A stretch of DNA of 48,754 bases from Okeania sp. SIO2B3 (lineage in GTDB: Bacteria; Cyanobacteriota; Cyanobacteriia; Cyanobacteriales; Microcoleaceae): the NCBI RefSeq assembly GCF_010672525.1, contig NZ_JAAHGH010000049.1, positions 1 to 48,754 of the forward strand, written 5' to 3'. Position numbers and translations under genes: made by a program. This document shows positions 34,912-43,470 of the stretch, piece by piece. Numbering within the stretch: the stretch's first letter is position 1; the number at the start of each line of letters is the position of its first letter. The notes beneath the pieces are model-generated. The model saw nothing but the letters and a program-made list of their open reading frames with translations. It did not search any database and had not been told where the DNA came from.

Positions 34912-35816
34912 AAATTTGGTTGTTACAGATAGATTTTAGATGAGACAAGATATTAATTTGTGAAAGTTTTAGAGCTGATTCATAAAGAGAATCTAAAGAA
35001 AGTTTATCCTAGTCAAATGAGGTGTTATTGTTGAGTATAGTTGAGCCATATTATAACCAATGAGTCGTCTGCCTGCGATCGCTAACCCTAAACGTCAACC
35101 ATACCCAAGCGACCTGAGTGATTCACAATGGGAGATACTCAAGCCTCTGCTACCTAAACCTAAAGGCTTTGGGCATCCTGTTCAAGTGGATTTCCGAGAA
35201 ATTCTCAATGGTATATTTTATGTACAAAGAACAGGATGCCAATGGGAAATGATGCCCCATGACTTACCACCCTACACAACTGTATACAGGTACTTCCAGA
35301 AATGGCAGCATCGTGGTTTATGGCAACTTCTTCACGACCAAGTTCGCCAAAAATTAAGAACACAACTAGACAGGGATAAAAACTCCACAGTTGCGATCGC
35401 TGATTCTCAATCAGTCAAAACGACAGAAAAAAGGGATCTGTCTACGGTTTCGATGGTGGCAAGAAAGTTAAAGGCCGTAAGCGCCATATAGTCGTAGATT
35501 CTCAAGGATTATTAATTGGAGTTCTGGTGAGTGAGGCAAATGCCTCAGAACGTTTAGGAGCAGTAGTTGTACTCAATGAGGCCAAGGACAAGCTATCGAA
35601 AGAGCGAGGTAATCTGGGTAGATCAGGGTTATTCTGGTAAAAACTTTGCCAATGCTGTTAGGCAGGTTTGTGGCGATGGCGTCAGAGTGGAAGTGATCAA
35701 ACGAACCTCAGAGAGTTTTGAGCAATTGCCTAAACGATGGATTGTGGAACGCACTTTTGGGTGGCTAAATAGATTTAGGCGCTTAAGTAAGGATTATGAA
35801 GTCTATTCAGATGTAA

Positions 35817-37149
35817 GTAGCCGTGTAAAAATAACTTGAACAATTTAAGTTATTGTTCTCGGCTTAATCACATAATTCCATTCACCATGAAAAGAGTCTG
35901 GTTCAATTCTAATGGCATTAAATTCTTCGCGACTTACTTTAATTCCTGTTTCGTAAAAATTTTTGTCTAGGTGGGCAACTACATTTAATCCTTGTGTGGT
36001 AGTAGTATTGTTAATTAGATTAATCACGACTTGCAAGCTAGTTAAAGGTCTGCCACGCCAGTTTTGGGTTATCTGGCAAAACAAGCGATGTTCAATTTTG
36101 TTCCATTTACTTGTACCGGGAGGAAAATGAGACACATGAATAGTCCGATTAATCTCGTCGGCAAGTTCTTGTAGTTTTAACTTCCACAGTCGGGAGCGAT
36201 AACTATTACTACCACCACAGTCGGCTGTAATCATTATCTTTTGACTATCTGGATAAAGTTCTTCACCCATTGAGTACCACCAATGGCGAATCGACTCCAC
36301 TGCAAAGCAGGCTGTGTCATGGTCGATACCAACATTGACCCATCCAGTATTAATAGTTTTGTCATAAATTCCATAGGGAATTGCTTTACCTAATTTTGGG
36401 TCAGCAAAGTCGTGCATTCGTACTTCTACTGGTTGTCCATTAACACAGCATTCACTACCAGAGTTCTTAAAATCTCCAATTAATTCTTTTTTCTTGGTAT
36501 CAACCGAAATGACTGGTTGATTTTCAGATTGGAAATATTTAACTTGTTGAGTAATATGTAAAAACTGAGCATCCCGATCTGGGTGAGACTTGCGAGCGCG
36601 AGTCTTGCGATTTGATTGTAGGCTGTAACCAAGAGACTCCAGTAAATTATAAACACTTTTAGGGCTGATTCTGTGTCCCTCTTGATTCAATCCTGCTTAA
36701 TTTAGCTACACTTTTTGAGGTCCATTTCAGAGGAGATTCTGGGTCTCCTAAAGTTGCGGGTTCAATCAGTAATTCCAAATCTGTTAACAGAGTTGGGTCT
36801 TTTTCTTCTAGTAGTTTACGGCCACCACCAAATTCACGAATTCGATCGCTGTAGTCCGATCTTGTTGTTCCATCTGATTTACAGAGATTATCCATACCCC
36901 CATGAATTGTGGTGCGGGATAGTCCAGCTGCTTTGGCCACCAAGGTAATACCTCCCCAACCCAGGCTTTGAGCTTCAATGGCTGCCCATATACGTCGTGT
37001 TTTTTCGTTTAAGTAAGGCCACAACAATTCATACTTGTCTTGAATAGTTTTGACTACAGAGTTATCAGACATATTACCCAACAATAAACGTGATAATTTT
37101 ATTATTTAGCTTTGGGAGTAATTTGTTCAAGTTATTTTTACACGGCTCC
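35817..37149. mobile_element. ISAzo13-like element inside the IS5 transposase
   Basis: A 1333-bp element with ~27-bp terminal inverted repeats, left GTAGCCGTGTAAAAATAACT, right (complement) GGAGCCGTGTAAAAATAACT, and a 3-bp target duplication TAA (35814-35816 and 37150-37152). Removing it restores the host transposase reading frame ...SDVSEAMIYG, which confirms the boundaries. A 99-bp derivative with the same ends is at 47418-47516. Confidence 0.88.
35845..37084 (-). pseudogene. ISAzo13-type (Rhodopirellula-type DDE) transposase, frameshifted
   Basis: The N-terminal part (36659-37084) contains RRIWAAIEAQSLGWGGITLV and a helix-turn-helix (AKAAGLSRTTIHGGM). The C-terminal part (35845-36690) contains the DDE residues in ISVDTKKKE, ITADCGGSN and WNKIEHRLFC. 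The two overlap out of frame near 36675: the frame should pass from VAKLSR directly to LNQEGHRISPKSV. There is no slippery heptamer at the junction, so I favour a disabling frameshift over programmed shifting. Confidence 0.82.
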
Positions 37150-37316
37150 TAAGTGAAGCAATGATTTATGGCTCATTAATCCAACTCATGGTCAAGCGAC
37201 TAGCTAATTTAAGATTTACTTTATAAATCAGCTCTTATATATCAAAATCTTTATTGGATTTACAGCTCGGAAGCTGGGTTGCATATATGTGTATCAATAA
37301 AAAAATCTTACCATGA

Positions 37317-37681
37317 GATTTTCCGATAGAGTATGCTATCGGAAAATATTTAGGAGCTTACCTCAACCGTAGGTAAAAAGGGCAACTCAGCAGTGGATTT
37401 TGATAATCTAAACCTGTGTAACTTGTGAACCGCTATACTCTTGATAGTGTCTATATTTTTGTTTTCTAATATCCTTTGTTTGTCAAGTTTTCCGATAGCA
37501 TTTGCTATCGGAAAAAGTCTAGGAGCTTACATCAACAGCAGGTTGAAAAGGCAAATCAGCAGTGGATTTTTGATAAACTTGTGTAAGTAAAAAACCGCTA
37601 GACTCTTGATGATGTCTATATTTTTGTTTTCCAATATCCTTTGTTTATCAAGTTTTTCGATAGCATTTGCTACCGGAAAGA
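37317..37681. repeat. Tandem ~170-bp repeat with CCGATAG...CTATCGG hairpins
   Basis: Two complete units and the start of a third. Each begins with a hairpin (at 37317-37347, 37487-37516 and 37652-37680; stem TTTTCCGATAG or variant) followed by a conserved block with AGGAGCTTAC, AGTGGATTTT, ACCGCTA and GTCTATATTTTTGTTTTC. Hairpin arms covary in part (TTTTTCGATAG in unit three and at 5081). It is not CRISPR: the repeated part is nearly the full unit. Function unknown. Confidence 0.7.
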
Positions 37682-37922
37682 CACAATAACTCTAGATAAT
37701 AAAACTAATCTTTTTTTGAACAAATCAACTCAAATATACTGTAATCAATAGGTTAGAAGATTTTTTTTGACCGTGCATTATTGTGTAAAAAATTGATTCT
37801 GTGTAACTTAAAGTCATATTTGATAAAATTTTAGCTACTTTAATCTGTGGAAGCATTCTTTATCTGCTATATTAAAAAATAACTAGAGAAGCGTTGCGAT
37901 CGCTTTCTCTAGTAATGACGAC

Positions 37923-37965
37923 GGCCATCATTACAGAACTCGCCAAAGTAACAGTAATGATGGCC
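37923..37965. promoter_or_regulatory. Hairpin upstream of KilA-N gene
   Basis: GGCCATCATTAC (37923-37934) and GTAATGATGGCC (37954-37965) form a perfect 12-bp inverted repeat ending 20 nt before the ATG at 37986. It could be an operator for the KilA-N protein or a leader hairpin covering the ribosome binding region. The rest of 37682-37922 shows no gene. Confidence 0.5.
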
Positions 37966-37985
37966 ACTTATCCAAATTATAAACT

Positions 37986-38798
37986 ATGCCGATACAAATT
38001 TCAATAATTAACCACGAACTTAATGGCCATATAGTACCTCAACAGAGAAATAATGGCTATATCAACCTAACTAAGTTGTGTGCTGCTGGTGGTAAAAAAT
38101 TAGCCAACTGGAATCAAATGAAATCCGTCAAAACCTATCTAGAAGTACTATCCAGCGATATAGGAATTCCTATATCGTCAACCGACGGAAGTGAGGCGCT
38201 AATTGTCTATACTAACGCCCGTGGAGAGCAATCAACATGGGGTCATCCTGAAGTAGCTGTGGATGTTGCTAAGTGGGTCTCAATTTCATTTCGGATACAA
38301 GTAAACCGATGGTTTGTAGAATGGAGTACGAACAAGAATCAGCAAAATGCCCAGGCTTCACCTAAACTACCTGAAGTAACAGACAGGACGATAGAAGTGC
38401 ATAGTCAAGCAATCCAAATGTTTTCTGATTCTGGTGATTTACAATTGGCACAACTATTGAAATCACGGCTTGGTAACCTAGTGTTAGCAGAGCAACAACA
38501 GTTGCTAGCATCAACTACGACCAAAGCTGCTGTAGTCGAACAGTATGAGGGTGCAGTTGACGTGGCAATCCGCCTGGGTTTTTCTGTTCCTTCCAACTAT
38601 GAAGGTAGCTTAGGGACGGCAGTAAAAAAGAAATGTGAATATCTTTTAATAGGCAAAAATAACCGCTACAGCACAACTTCTCAAAAACAAGTGCCTGCTA
38701 ATATGTACCCGAGTAACCATCCAGAAGTTGAGGCAGCAGTAAAAGATTATTGTGTCAGGAAAGCTTTCAAGCACCGTGACATTACAATACTAGGCTAG
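37986..38798 (+). CDS. KilA-N domain protein
   Basis: A 270-residue protein. The N-terminal ~105 residues form a KilA-N domain: GYINLTKLCAAGGKKLANWN, the YLEVLSSDIG helix, then TWGHPEVAVDVAKWVSISFR and the FVEWS end. KilA-N is a DNA-binding domain of phages, plasmids and large DNA viruses. The C-terminal part is helical (QLAQLLKSRLGNLVLAEQQQ) and ends in a small basic region (NRYSTTSQKQVPANMYPSNH), without a known partner domain. A strong hairpin precedes it and another follows. Confidence 0.78.
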   Translation: MPIQISIINHELNGHIVPQQRNNGYINLTKLCAAGGKKLANWNQMKSVKTYLEVLSSDIGIPISSTDGSEALIVYTNARGEQSTWGHPEVAVDVAKWVSISFRIQVNRWFVEWSTNKNQQNAQASPKLPEVTDRTIEVHSQAIQMFSDSGDLQLAQLLKSRLGNLVLAEQQQLLASTTTKAAVVEQYEGAVDVAIRLGFSVPSNYEGSLGTAVKKKCEYLLIGKNNRYSTTSQKQVPANMYPSNHPEVEAAVKDYCVRKAFKHRDITILG

Positions 38799-38815
38799 GC
38801 TAATAAGCGATCGCT

Positions 38816-38845
38816 AACGCGAAGACTCTTCGCGTTGTTCCGCGT
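38816..38845 (+). terminator. Hairpin AACGCGAA / TTCGCGTT with downstream U-run
   Basis: An 8-bp perfect stem (38816-38823 / 38829-38836) with GACTC loop, then GTTCCGCGTTTTTA. It is 17 nt after the KilA-N stop and fits a factor-independent terminator, or a dispersed palindromic repeat used as one. Confidence 0.5.
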
Positions 38846-38936
38846 TTTTATAGCTTACAAGCTTTTTAAATGCCAACTATTATTTCAGTAATTCAGTAAT
38901 TTGTACTGGGTATTTTCTAGTAAAAATTTTAGGATA

Positions 38937-39017
38937 AATAGGTAAGTTTTTAATTTCAACCTACCTATTTGTTCTAACCTAATTTTGATATAAATTTATG
39001 AAACGCTAATTAGCGTT
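38937..39017. repeat. Two palindromes in the spacer between the KilA-N genes
   Basis: AATAGGTA (38937-38944) pairs with TACCTATT (38962-38969), and AACGCTAATTAGCGTT (39002-39017) is a perfect 16-bp palindrome. Both lie in the ~500-bp spacer, with no gene seen around them. They may be operators. Confidence 0.35.
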
Positions 39018-39296
39018 CCTTAAATAGATTGATATATAGCTTTGATATAAATCAATGATTTATGGAGTTATAAAAATCTATCAATTATTAGTAAAGATCA
39101 AAAAAAAATCGGGTAACTTATAATACGAAATATTCCTATTTTTCATGTAGAATGAGACAAAAAAAACACAATTCAGAGGGATATAATTGAAGGATAATAT
39201 GTCATAATTACCAAAAAGCGTAACGGTGAGACGTATATATATCAATATTTTTACCGTAACTCTTCAAAGCGTAGCGGGTTTTTAAAGAAGTACAAA

Positions 39297-39833
39297 ATGA
39301 GTGAAATAATTAATTTGTTTGAAGGCGAAAAAATCGTAATAAATAAATATGGAATGTGGGATGCTACAGCTATGTGGAAAAAGTATAATAAACGGGTGAA
39401 TATTTTTTTCAGAACACAACAAACAAAAGATTATTTGTCAGCTCTAAAAAGAAAATATAATTATTCAGATGATGAGCTGGTTCAGGTAATTCAGGGCGGT
39501 AACAATCAAAAAGAGCAAGGTACCTGGATACACCGCAAGGTAGCTCTCAAACTGGCTGCATAGCTAAATCCTGACTTTGAAGTATGGGTTTTTGATATTA
39601 TTGAGAAATTGTTAACCCAAGGTGAAGTCAAACTAAAGGATGAAATTGCAGAATTGCAGAATTGTCTAGATATCTCTGAATATAGGTTAGAGGAAAGCAA
39701 AGCAAAAGCTGAATATTGGCAGAATGAATACAGTTTATATCGACACGGACATCACCCCGAATATGAAGAAGTAGGACAATTCCAGGAGGGAGACTTACTA
39801 TTGGGAATGCCAACAGAAAATAAGGTGGACTAA
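39297..39833 (+). pseudogene. KilA-N domain gene with one in-frame amber codon
   Basis: The first 88 codons give a KilA-N domain (VINKYGMWDATAMWKKYNKR, TWIHRKVALKLAA), then TAG at 39561-39563. The same frame continues for 89 codons: LNPDFEVWVFDIIEKLLTQG, then a coiled-coil-like KLKDEIAELQNCLDISEYRL. In KilA-N domains this position is usually Trp (LAQWL/LAAWL), one base from TAG (TGG). So a single substitution broke a 178-codon gene. An amber-suppressed product is possible but unsupported. There is little relation to the neighbouring KilA-N gene outside the domain. Confidence 0.75.
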
Positions 39834-39979
39834 TTAGAGATTATCATAGTCGATCGCTCAAACTAATGATTATAGGGTTTACCAAGTAGGTGATGATGTA
39901 GTTGTAAAGCGCGACCGCATCATTACCGATAATTTGAAGTTGACTAACTATCGTCAATGCATCTAAAATCAAGTAAAAT

Positions 39980-40183
39980 ATGTCCAACAAACCAAGGTAT
40001 GATGAAGATGAGAATGTATCTCGTCACAGCGCAACTCACCCGAAAAAGTGTGCTGAAATGGCAAAGAAATATGGGTGGGAATTGAACCGTATTGAGAAGA
40101 ATGAAAATGATTCAATTTTAAAGGTTGACTGTGTTTTCAAGGGTAAGACTGAATTTCCTAAACATTATACAGAGGAGGAATAA
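39980..40183 (+). CDS. Hypothetical protein, 67 residues
   Basis: A small, highly charged protein (NKPRYDEDENVSRHSATHPK, KKCAEMAKKYGWELNRIEKN) ending FPKHYTEEE. No family recognised. Its stop overlaps the ATG of the next gene by one base (TAATG), indicating translational coupling. Confidence 0.5.
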   Translation: MSNKPRYDEDENVSRHSATHPKKCAEMAKKYGWELNRIEKNENDSILKVDCVFKGKTEFPKHYTEEE

Positions 40184-40593
40184 TGGCTAAATATATTATA
40201 TTTCAAGCTGATGAAGATGAACCTTTTTGGGAAGATAGAATGCTGCAACATACTCAAGCATTGACTGGAATGCTGCAAGAAGTATGGGATTATAGCGATA
40301 AACCTATTCCAGAGCCAGGATACAGACCACTTGATTATGTGCAAGTCAAAGAAGATTATAATCCCGAAATTCATGCCCACAGCACTCACTATCGGCAAAG
40401 CAATTGGGAAGTAACAAGAGTAGAGGTTTATACTCCTGAAATCCCCGTCACAAAATTTGACCAAATAGTGATTTGTTATTGTAGATATAATCCTATTAAT
40501 TCAGAACTTAAACTCATGCCAGGACGACAAATATCAAAAGATTCTTTTGATACGAAAGAACAATATGAGGAGTGGTTAACTACCAAACAGTAA
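40183..40593 (+). CDS. Hypothetical protein, 136 residues
   Basis: Starts at ATG 40183 with AGAGGAGGAAT directly upstream, an excellent ribosome binding site located within the end of the preceding gene. It is soluble and acidic (ADEDEPFWEDRMLQHTQALT, YRPLDYVQVKEDYNPEIHAH), with a beta-rich second half and a C-terminal DSFDTKEQYEEWL helix. Family not recognised. Part of a three-gene run with the 67-residue protein and the lipoprotein. Confidence 0.6.
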   Translation: MAKYIIFQADEDEPFWEDRMLQHTQALTGMLQEVWDYSDKPIPEPGYRPLDYVQVKEDYNPEIHAHSTHYRQSNWEVTRVEVYTPEIPVTKFDQIVICYCRYNPINSELKLMPGRQISKDSFDTKEQYEEWLTTKQ

Positions 40594-40615
40594 ATTTATA
40601 GTCAATCTAATCTAA

Positions 40616-41074
40616 ATGAAGAATAATTTTTCTATCGTGAGAATAAAAAGTCTGATTTTATTAAATGTAAGTTTGGCCTTATTAGTATTATCAGGCTGCA
40701 AAGTTAACGTCCAATTTAGCTGGGAAACAACAGCAGACCAATTAATAGAAAAAGTATTTGATGGAGATGAAAAAGGAAATTCAATTGTTGATTCAATTGT
40801 GGGCAACTATGAAAATCATCAGTATGACTCTGGAGGAAAAAACGATTGGCATTATGTAACTATTAGTCGAATTGATGATACCACGCTTCAGTGGAGAAAT
40901 CGAGCTGGTAGAACCTGGACACTTCAGACAACAAAAAATAGAGAAATACTTAAAGTTGGTAAAGATTGTCCGTACTTTGATGACGGTCATACTACTGCTA
41001 CGGTAATATGGGATGGAAATCAAGTCTCAGGAATACTAGGGCCTTGGAATGAATTATATGAAAAGTCTGACTAG
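40616..41074 (+). CDS. Predicted lipoprotein
   Basis: A 152-residue protein with an N-terminal lipoprotein signal: basic start, hydrophobic LILLNVSLALLVLSGC with lipobox LSGC (Cys ~27). The mature part (VNVQFSWETTADQLIEKVFD, HYVTISRIDDTTLQWRNRAG) looks like a small beta-rich domain. Ligand unknown. It is 22 bp after the upstream gene and in the same direction, so likely co-transcribed. Confidence 0.65.
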   Translation: MKNNFSIVRIKSLILLNVSLALLVLSGCKVNVQFSWETTADQLIEKVFDGDEKGNSIVDSIVGNYENHQYDSGGKNDWHYVTISRIDDTTLQWRNRAGRTWTLQTTKNREILKVGKDCPYFDDGHTTATVIWDGNQVSGILGPWNELYEKSD

Positions 41075-41090
41075 GGCAATCCGTAGTTTC

Positions 41091-41136
41091 GTTACGGAAA
41101 CGTATGCTAAGACCACTTGAGCTGCTGTAAGAATCC
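41091..41136. repeat. Dispersed ~46-bp repeat, second copy
   Basis: Matches 30801-30846 with about 8 mismatches, sharing CTAAGACCA and GCTG-TG-AGAATCC. It lies right after the lipoprotein gene; the copy at 30801 lies after the acidic paralogue A unit. No coding content. Confidence 0.45.
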
Positions 41137-41308
41137 GTATATACTTTTCACATTTACGCCTTTTCACAGAAATCTTTAAATAAGTTTTTCTGTAAATCTG
41201 TAAGTTCTAATGGAAGCTGACAAACAAAAGTAGCTTAATCAAAAAAGATTGAGAAAAATGCCTGACATACTCAATACCAAAAGTTACTAAAATGTTCAAA
41301 TGCAGATA

Positions 41309-41470
41309 TCAAATGATTGATGAGTCGAGCGCTTCAATATGTTGATGATTGATTTGTAGAATATATTCACTGTAATTAGCTACCTCATCCAATCCTGTGA
41401 AATTCAGAAAGAATTCAGTGGCGAGCCAAATAAACAAGATTAATATTAATTTTTTCCATTTCATGTTCAT
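41309..41470 (-). CDS. Small single-pass membrane protein, 53 residues
   Basis: From ATG 41470 (GGAGGG 11 nt upstream): MNMKWKKLILILFIWLATEF then FLNFTGLDEVANYSEYILQ and a polar end. One N-terminal membrane helix with a positive start and a short amphipathic tail. A protein of this look is widespread in cyanobacteria as an uncharacterised small gene, as far as I recall. The rest of 41075-41742 has no other supportable gene. Confidence 0.6.
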   Translation of the reverse strand: MNMKWKKLILILFIWLATEFFLNFTGLDEVANYSEYILQINHQHIEALDSSII

Positions 41471-41742
41471 GAGGTTTTACCCTCCAGCTGAATCTATTGT
41501 TCTTAAAAACCTACGATTATCTATATAAATCTATGATTTTCTTGCTGATAATCTGTTCTATTCCTGCTTCGCTCCTGGCAACTTCGGCGTTATCCAGCTC
41601 CTCTGGTTGCCACGGTCGAATAGTATGCTCTAAGCAAGGAGTGAAGTACCTCAACTAAACTTCGTTATAGTTGAGGCTCCCCCATCTAAAATGAAACACT
41701 TTTAGATGAGGACTTCTTATACCTTCTGTCAGAGTGATAGTT

Positions 41743-42060
41743 TTAATAAGTATATTTGAAGATAGCATCACCTAATGCTTTCCATGTTTCAGGACCTACC
41801 ACTCCATCTACTGCAATATCAGGCGATGGAAAAGGAAAAGTAGCGTTATAATTTTTTTGAAACTCAGTTACTATTTGTTTGGTTTGATTATCATATTGGG
41901 CATCAAATATTACATTATCGGTAATAAGAGCTGGTCTACCTTGTTGCAGACCAAACCAATAGATTGAAGATAATAATTGTTCAAGAAACCGAACACTATC
42001 TCCACTATCTCCTTCTTTTAATACTGGCATTGTTGATACAGTCATTGTTGATACAGTCAT
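41743..42060 (-). CDS. Peptidoglycan-binding-domain protein, 105 residues
   Basis: A stand-alone PG_binding_1-type domain: PVLKEGDSGDSVRFLEQLLS (residues ~12-31), TKQIVTEFQKNYNA, and the closing DGVVGPETWKALGD. The family binds cell-wall peptidoglycan; no catalytic domain is attached. The N-terminus has a 15-nt direct repeat (MTVSTMTVSTM), so several ATG codons compete as start; AAGGAATTT lies just upstream of the first. No signal peptide is visible, so export is uncertain. Confidence 0.72.
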   Translation of the reverse strand: MTVSTMTVSTMPVLKEGDSGDSVRFLEQLLSSIYWFGLQQGRPALITDNVIFDAQYDNQTKQIVTEFQKNYNATFPFPSPDIAVDGVVGPETWKALGDAIFKYTY

Positions 42061-42376
42061 TTGAGAAAATTCCTTAGTTTAGTTGAATACGCATTAACGC
42101 TATATATAGCGTATAAATTGGCATTTATCTTGATAAATCCACTATAATTAGTGTAGTTGCGTAAGTTTTACTCTATATTTTTATCATCTCCTAGTTTTTG
42201 GGGAAGTGGGAAAATGTGCATGAGTTATCACAACGCCACTTTTTATTGTGGATGGACGTGCATTTTCTTGCACATTGATTAGCAGTCAGGGGTGGCATTC
42301 GGCTATCACAACAGTTTTGTTGGGATATATGGTTTAATATCTGAACTTTGACCTATTAATTATCAAGTTGAAATTC
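42061..42376. other. Spacer with small inverted repeats
   Basis: No gene seen in about 316 bp. AATGTGCA near 42213 and TGCACATT near 42273 form an inverted pair, and GTGCATTTTCTTGCAC within it is a second one. ATCACAAC occurs twice (near 42227 and 42306). Possible regulatory region of the peptidoglycan-binding gene; nothing firmer. Confidence 0.3.
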
Positions 42377-42952
42377 CTATAGTTTGCCAAAAGGCTGTCC
42401 CCAAAATTTCCATGATTCTCTATTGAAAGGCGATCGCCACTTTTCAATTAATTTAGATTCTAATTGTTGTCGTAATTTTCTCTCAACAGGAACATCAAAA
42501 TAAAAAGCCGATACAACAGCAACTTGCATCTGATATTTTCTGTGCAGTTCAATATAATTAAAAATGTAATTTTTACAATCATGGACTCCCTTCCAACGTT
42601 TTCTAGGGGAATGTTGAGATTCCCCAATATATAGTAGTAAAGGTAGATTGTTATCAATTATAAAATATATACAATTAGAATCATCGTGCTGTTGAGGTTT
42701 CTGGTCATAAAATTCACAATTGTATAGTTTAAGAGAAAAGGGATTAATTTTGTCTGCATCGAAACGATTTGAAGAGATATCTACTTCAAATAAAGATAGT
42801 TGTTGTACTTGTGATGATTGCTCAGTAATCACTTGTTGTTGATGCTTAAATATTTGATTTTTCCAGTTTTTTAAATTATCCTTACTCATCTCTAGAGTAG
42901 GTTGTTTATTGATAGAATCAGAACTATAGTTAAAGAGATTAAGCTGTTTCAT
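42377..42952 (-). CDS. GIY-YIG nuclease domain protein
   Basis: A 191-residue protein. The C-terminal half has a GIY-YIG fold signature: CIYFIIDNNLPLLLYIGESQ, where IYF and YIG flank a short hairpin, then a conserved Arg (RKRWKGVHD), a KYQMQVAVV strand and a Glu in QLESKLIEKWRSPFNRESW. GIY-YIG enzymes cut DNA. The N-terminal ~85 residues are Gln/Asn-rich and unassigned. It is divergent from the zinc-ribbon gene at 42988 with only 35 bp between. It could be a repair or mobile-element nuclease. Confidence 0.68.
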   Translation of the reverse strand: MKQLNLFNYSSDSINKQPTLEMSKDNLKNWKNQIFKHQQQVITEQSSQVQQLSLFEVDISSNRFDADKINPFSLKLYNCEFYDQKPQQHDDSNCIYFIIDNNLPLLLYIGESQHSPRKRWKGVHDCKNYIFNYIELHRKYQMQVAVVSAFYFDVPVERKLRQQLESKLIEKWRSPFNRESWKFWGQPFGKL

Positions 42953-42987
42953 TTAATATATTTAGGAAGAAAAACTACTATCTTAAT

Positions 42988-43470
42988 ATGAAGAATGTCA
43001 ATATAAAAGAATGTGAATATTGTATTTATAATGCCTGGCATGATTTGATAGTTTGTGCCTTACACCCCAAAGGCCCTAATGATAAAAATTGCCCAGACTT
43101 CAAAACAGACCCCGAATTAGAAGGGAAAAATTTTAGAGATTTTCTTGCTGTTGGAGAGCCTGTTGAAATCAATGGCAGTATAAATAATCCTTACCATCCT
43201 GACCCTGAAGAAAACTGGTCTCCACCAGGAACTTGTTACGTTAATGGTGAATTAGTATTTGAAGATTCATATTATGATGGTGAGAGAATAAGTCAGCCTC
43301 ATCAACGTTTTACTGAAGAGGAAAAGCTCTATCTATTAGATACTCATCCCCTATTCACTGGAGTTTGCCCAAGATGTAATTATGTATTTACAGAACAAAT
43401 TCTCTCAAAAAATTGTACTTGTCCCGACTGCGGTTGGAGTGATGATGATATTCAGCCTGGTAGGATGTAA
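42988..43470 (+). CDS. Cys-rich zinc-ribbon protein
   Basis: A 160-residue protein with two Cys-rich ends. N-terminal: ECEYCIYNAWHDLIVCALHP and NCPDF. C-terminal: a clear zinc ribbon, GVCPRCNYVF ... NCTCPDCGWS (two CxxC pairs). The middle has NPYHPDPEENWSPPGTCYVN. The protein probably binds zinc and perhaps nucleic acid. Its last ~89 nt overlap, in a different frame, the signal sequence of the next gene. A 34-bp relic of its codons for CIYNAWHDLI lies at 45030. Confidence 0.6.
   Translation: MKNVNIKECEYCIYNAWHDLIVCALHPKGPNDKNCPDFKTDPELEGKNFRDFLAVGEPVEINGSINNPYHPDPEENWSPPGTCYVNGELVFEDSYYDGERISQPHQRFTEEEKLYLLDTHPLFTGVCPRCNYVFTEQILSKNCTCPDCGWSDDDIQPGRM

Larger units (their letters stand above)
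35060..37226 (+). pseudogene. IS5-family transposase, frameshifted and interrupted
   Basis: The product starts LSDSQWEILKPLLPKPKGFG with YVQRTGCQWEMMPHDLPPY and ADSQSVKTTEK, as in IS5-type transposases. A frameshift near 35425 moves the reading to another frame (YGFDGGKKVKGRKRHIVVDS). A second shift near 35610 moves it to EVIWVDQGYSGKNF and the ERTFGWLNRFRRLSKDYE block. At 35817 a second IS interrupts it. The last 25 codons (EAMIYGSLIQLMVKRLANL) reappear at 37153-37226. Two frameshifts plus an insertion make it inactive. Confidence 0.85.
34971..37235. mobile_element. IS5-family element, interrupted by a second IS
   Basis: Left end AGAGCTGATTCATAAAGAGA (from 34971) matches the inverted right end (complement of sequence ending at 37235, AGAGCTGATTTATAAAGTAA). 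Without the 1333-bp insertion and one copy of its target duplication the element is ~929 bp, normal for this family. The target duplication of the IS5 element itself is not clear. Confidence 0.75.

Noticed and set aside
35845-37084. Programmed frameshift in the ISAzo13-like transposase
   Set aside because: No slippery heptamer or downstream stem is visible at the junction, and the host IS5 transposase is also damaged; simple decay is more likely.
37317-37681. CRISPR array
   Set aside because: Hairpin repeats recur about every 170 bp, but the sequence between them is itself repeated, so there are no unique spacers; no cas genes are present.
39561-39563. Deliberate stop-codon recoding (amber as amino acid)
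   Set aside because: Only one gene shows it and other genes in the window use TAG as a normal stop; a point mutation is the simpler explanation.
42460-42657. Minus-strand 65-codon ORF overlapping the GIY-YIG gene
   Set aside because: It lies in a shifted frame of the GIY-YIG gene with no own motif.
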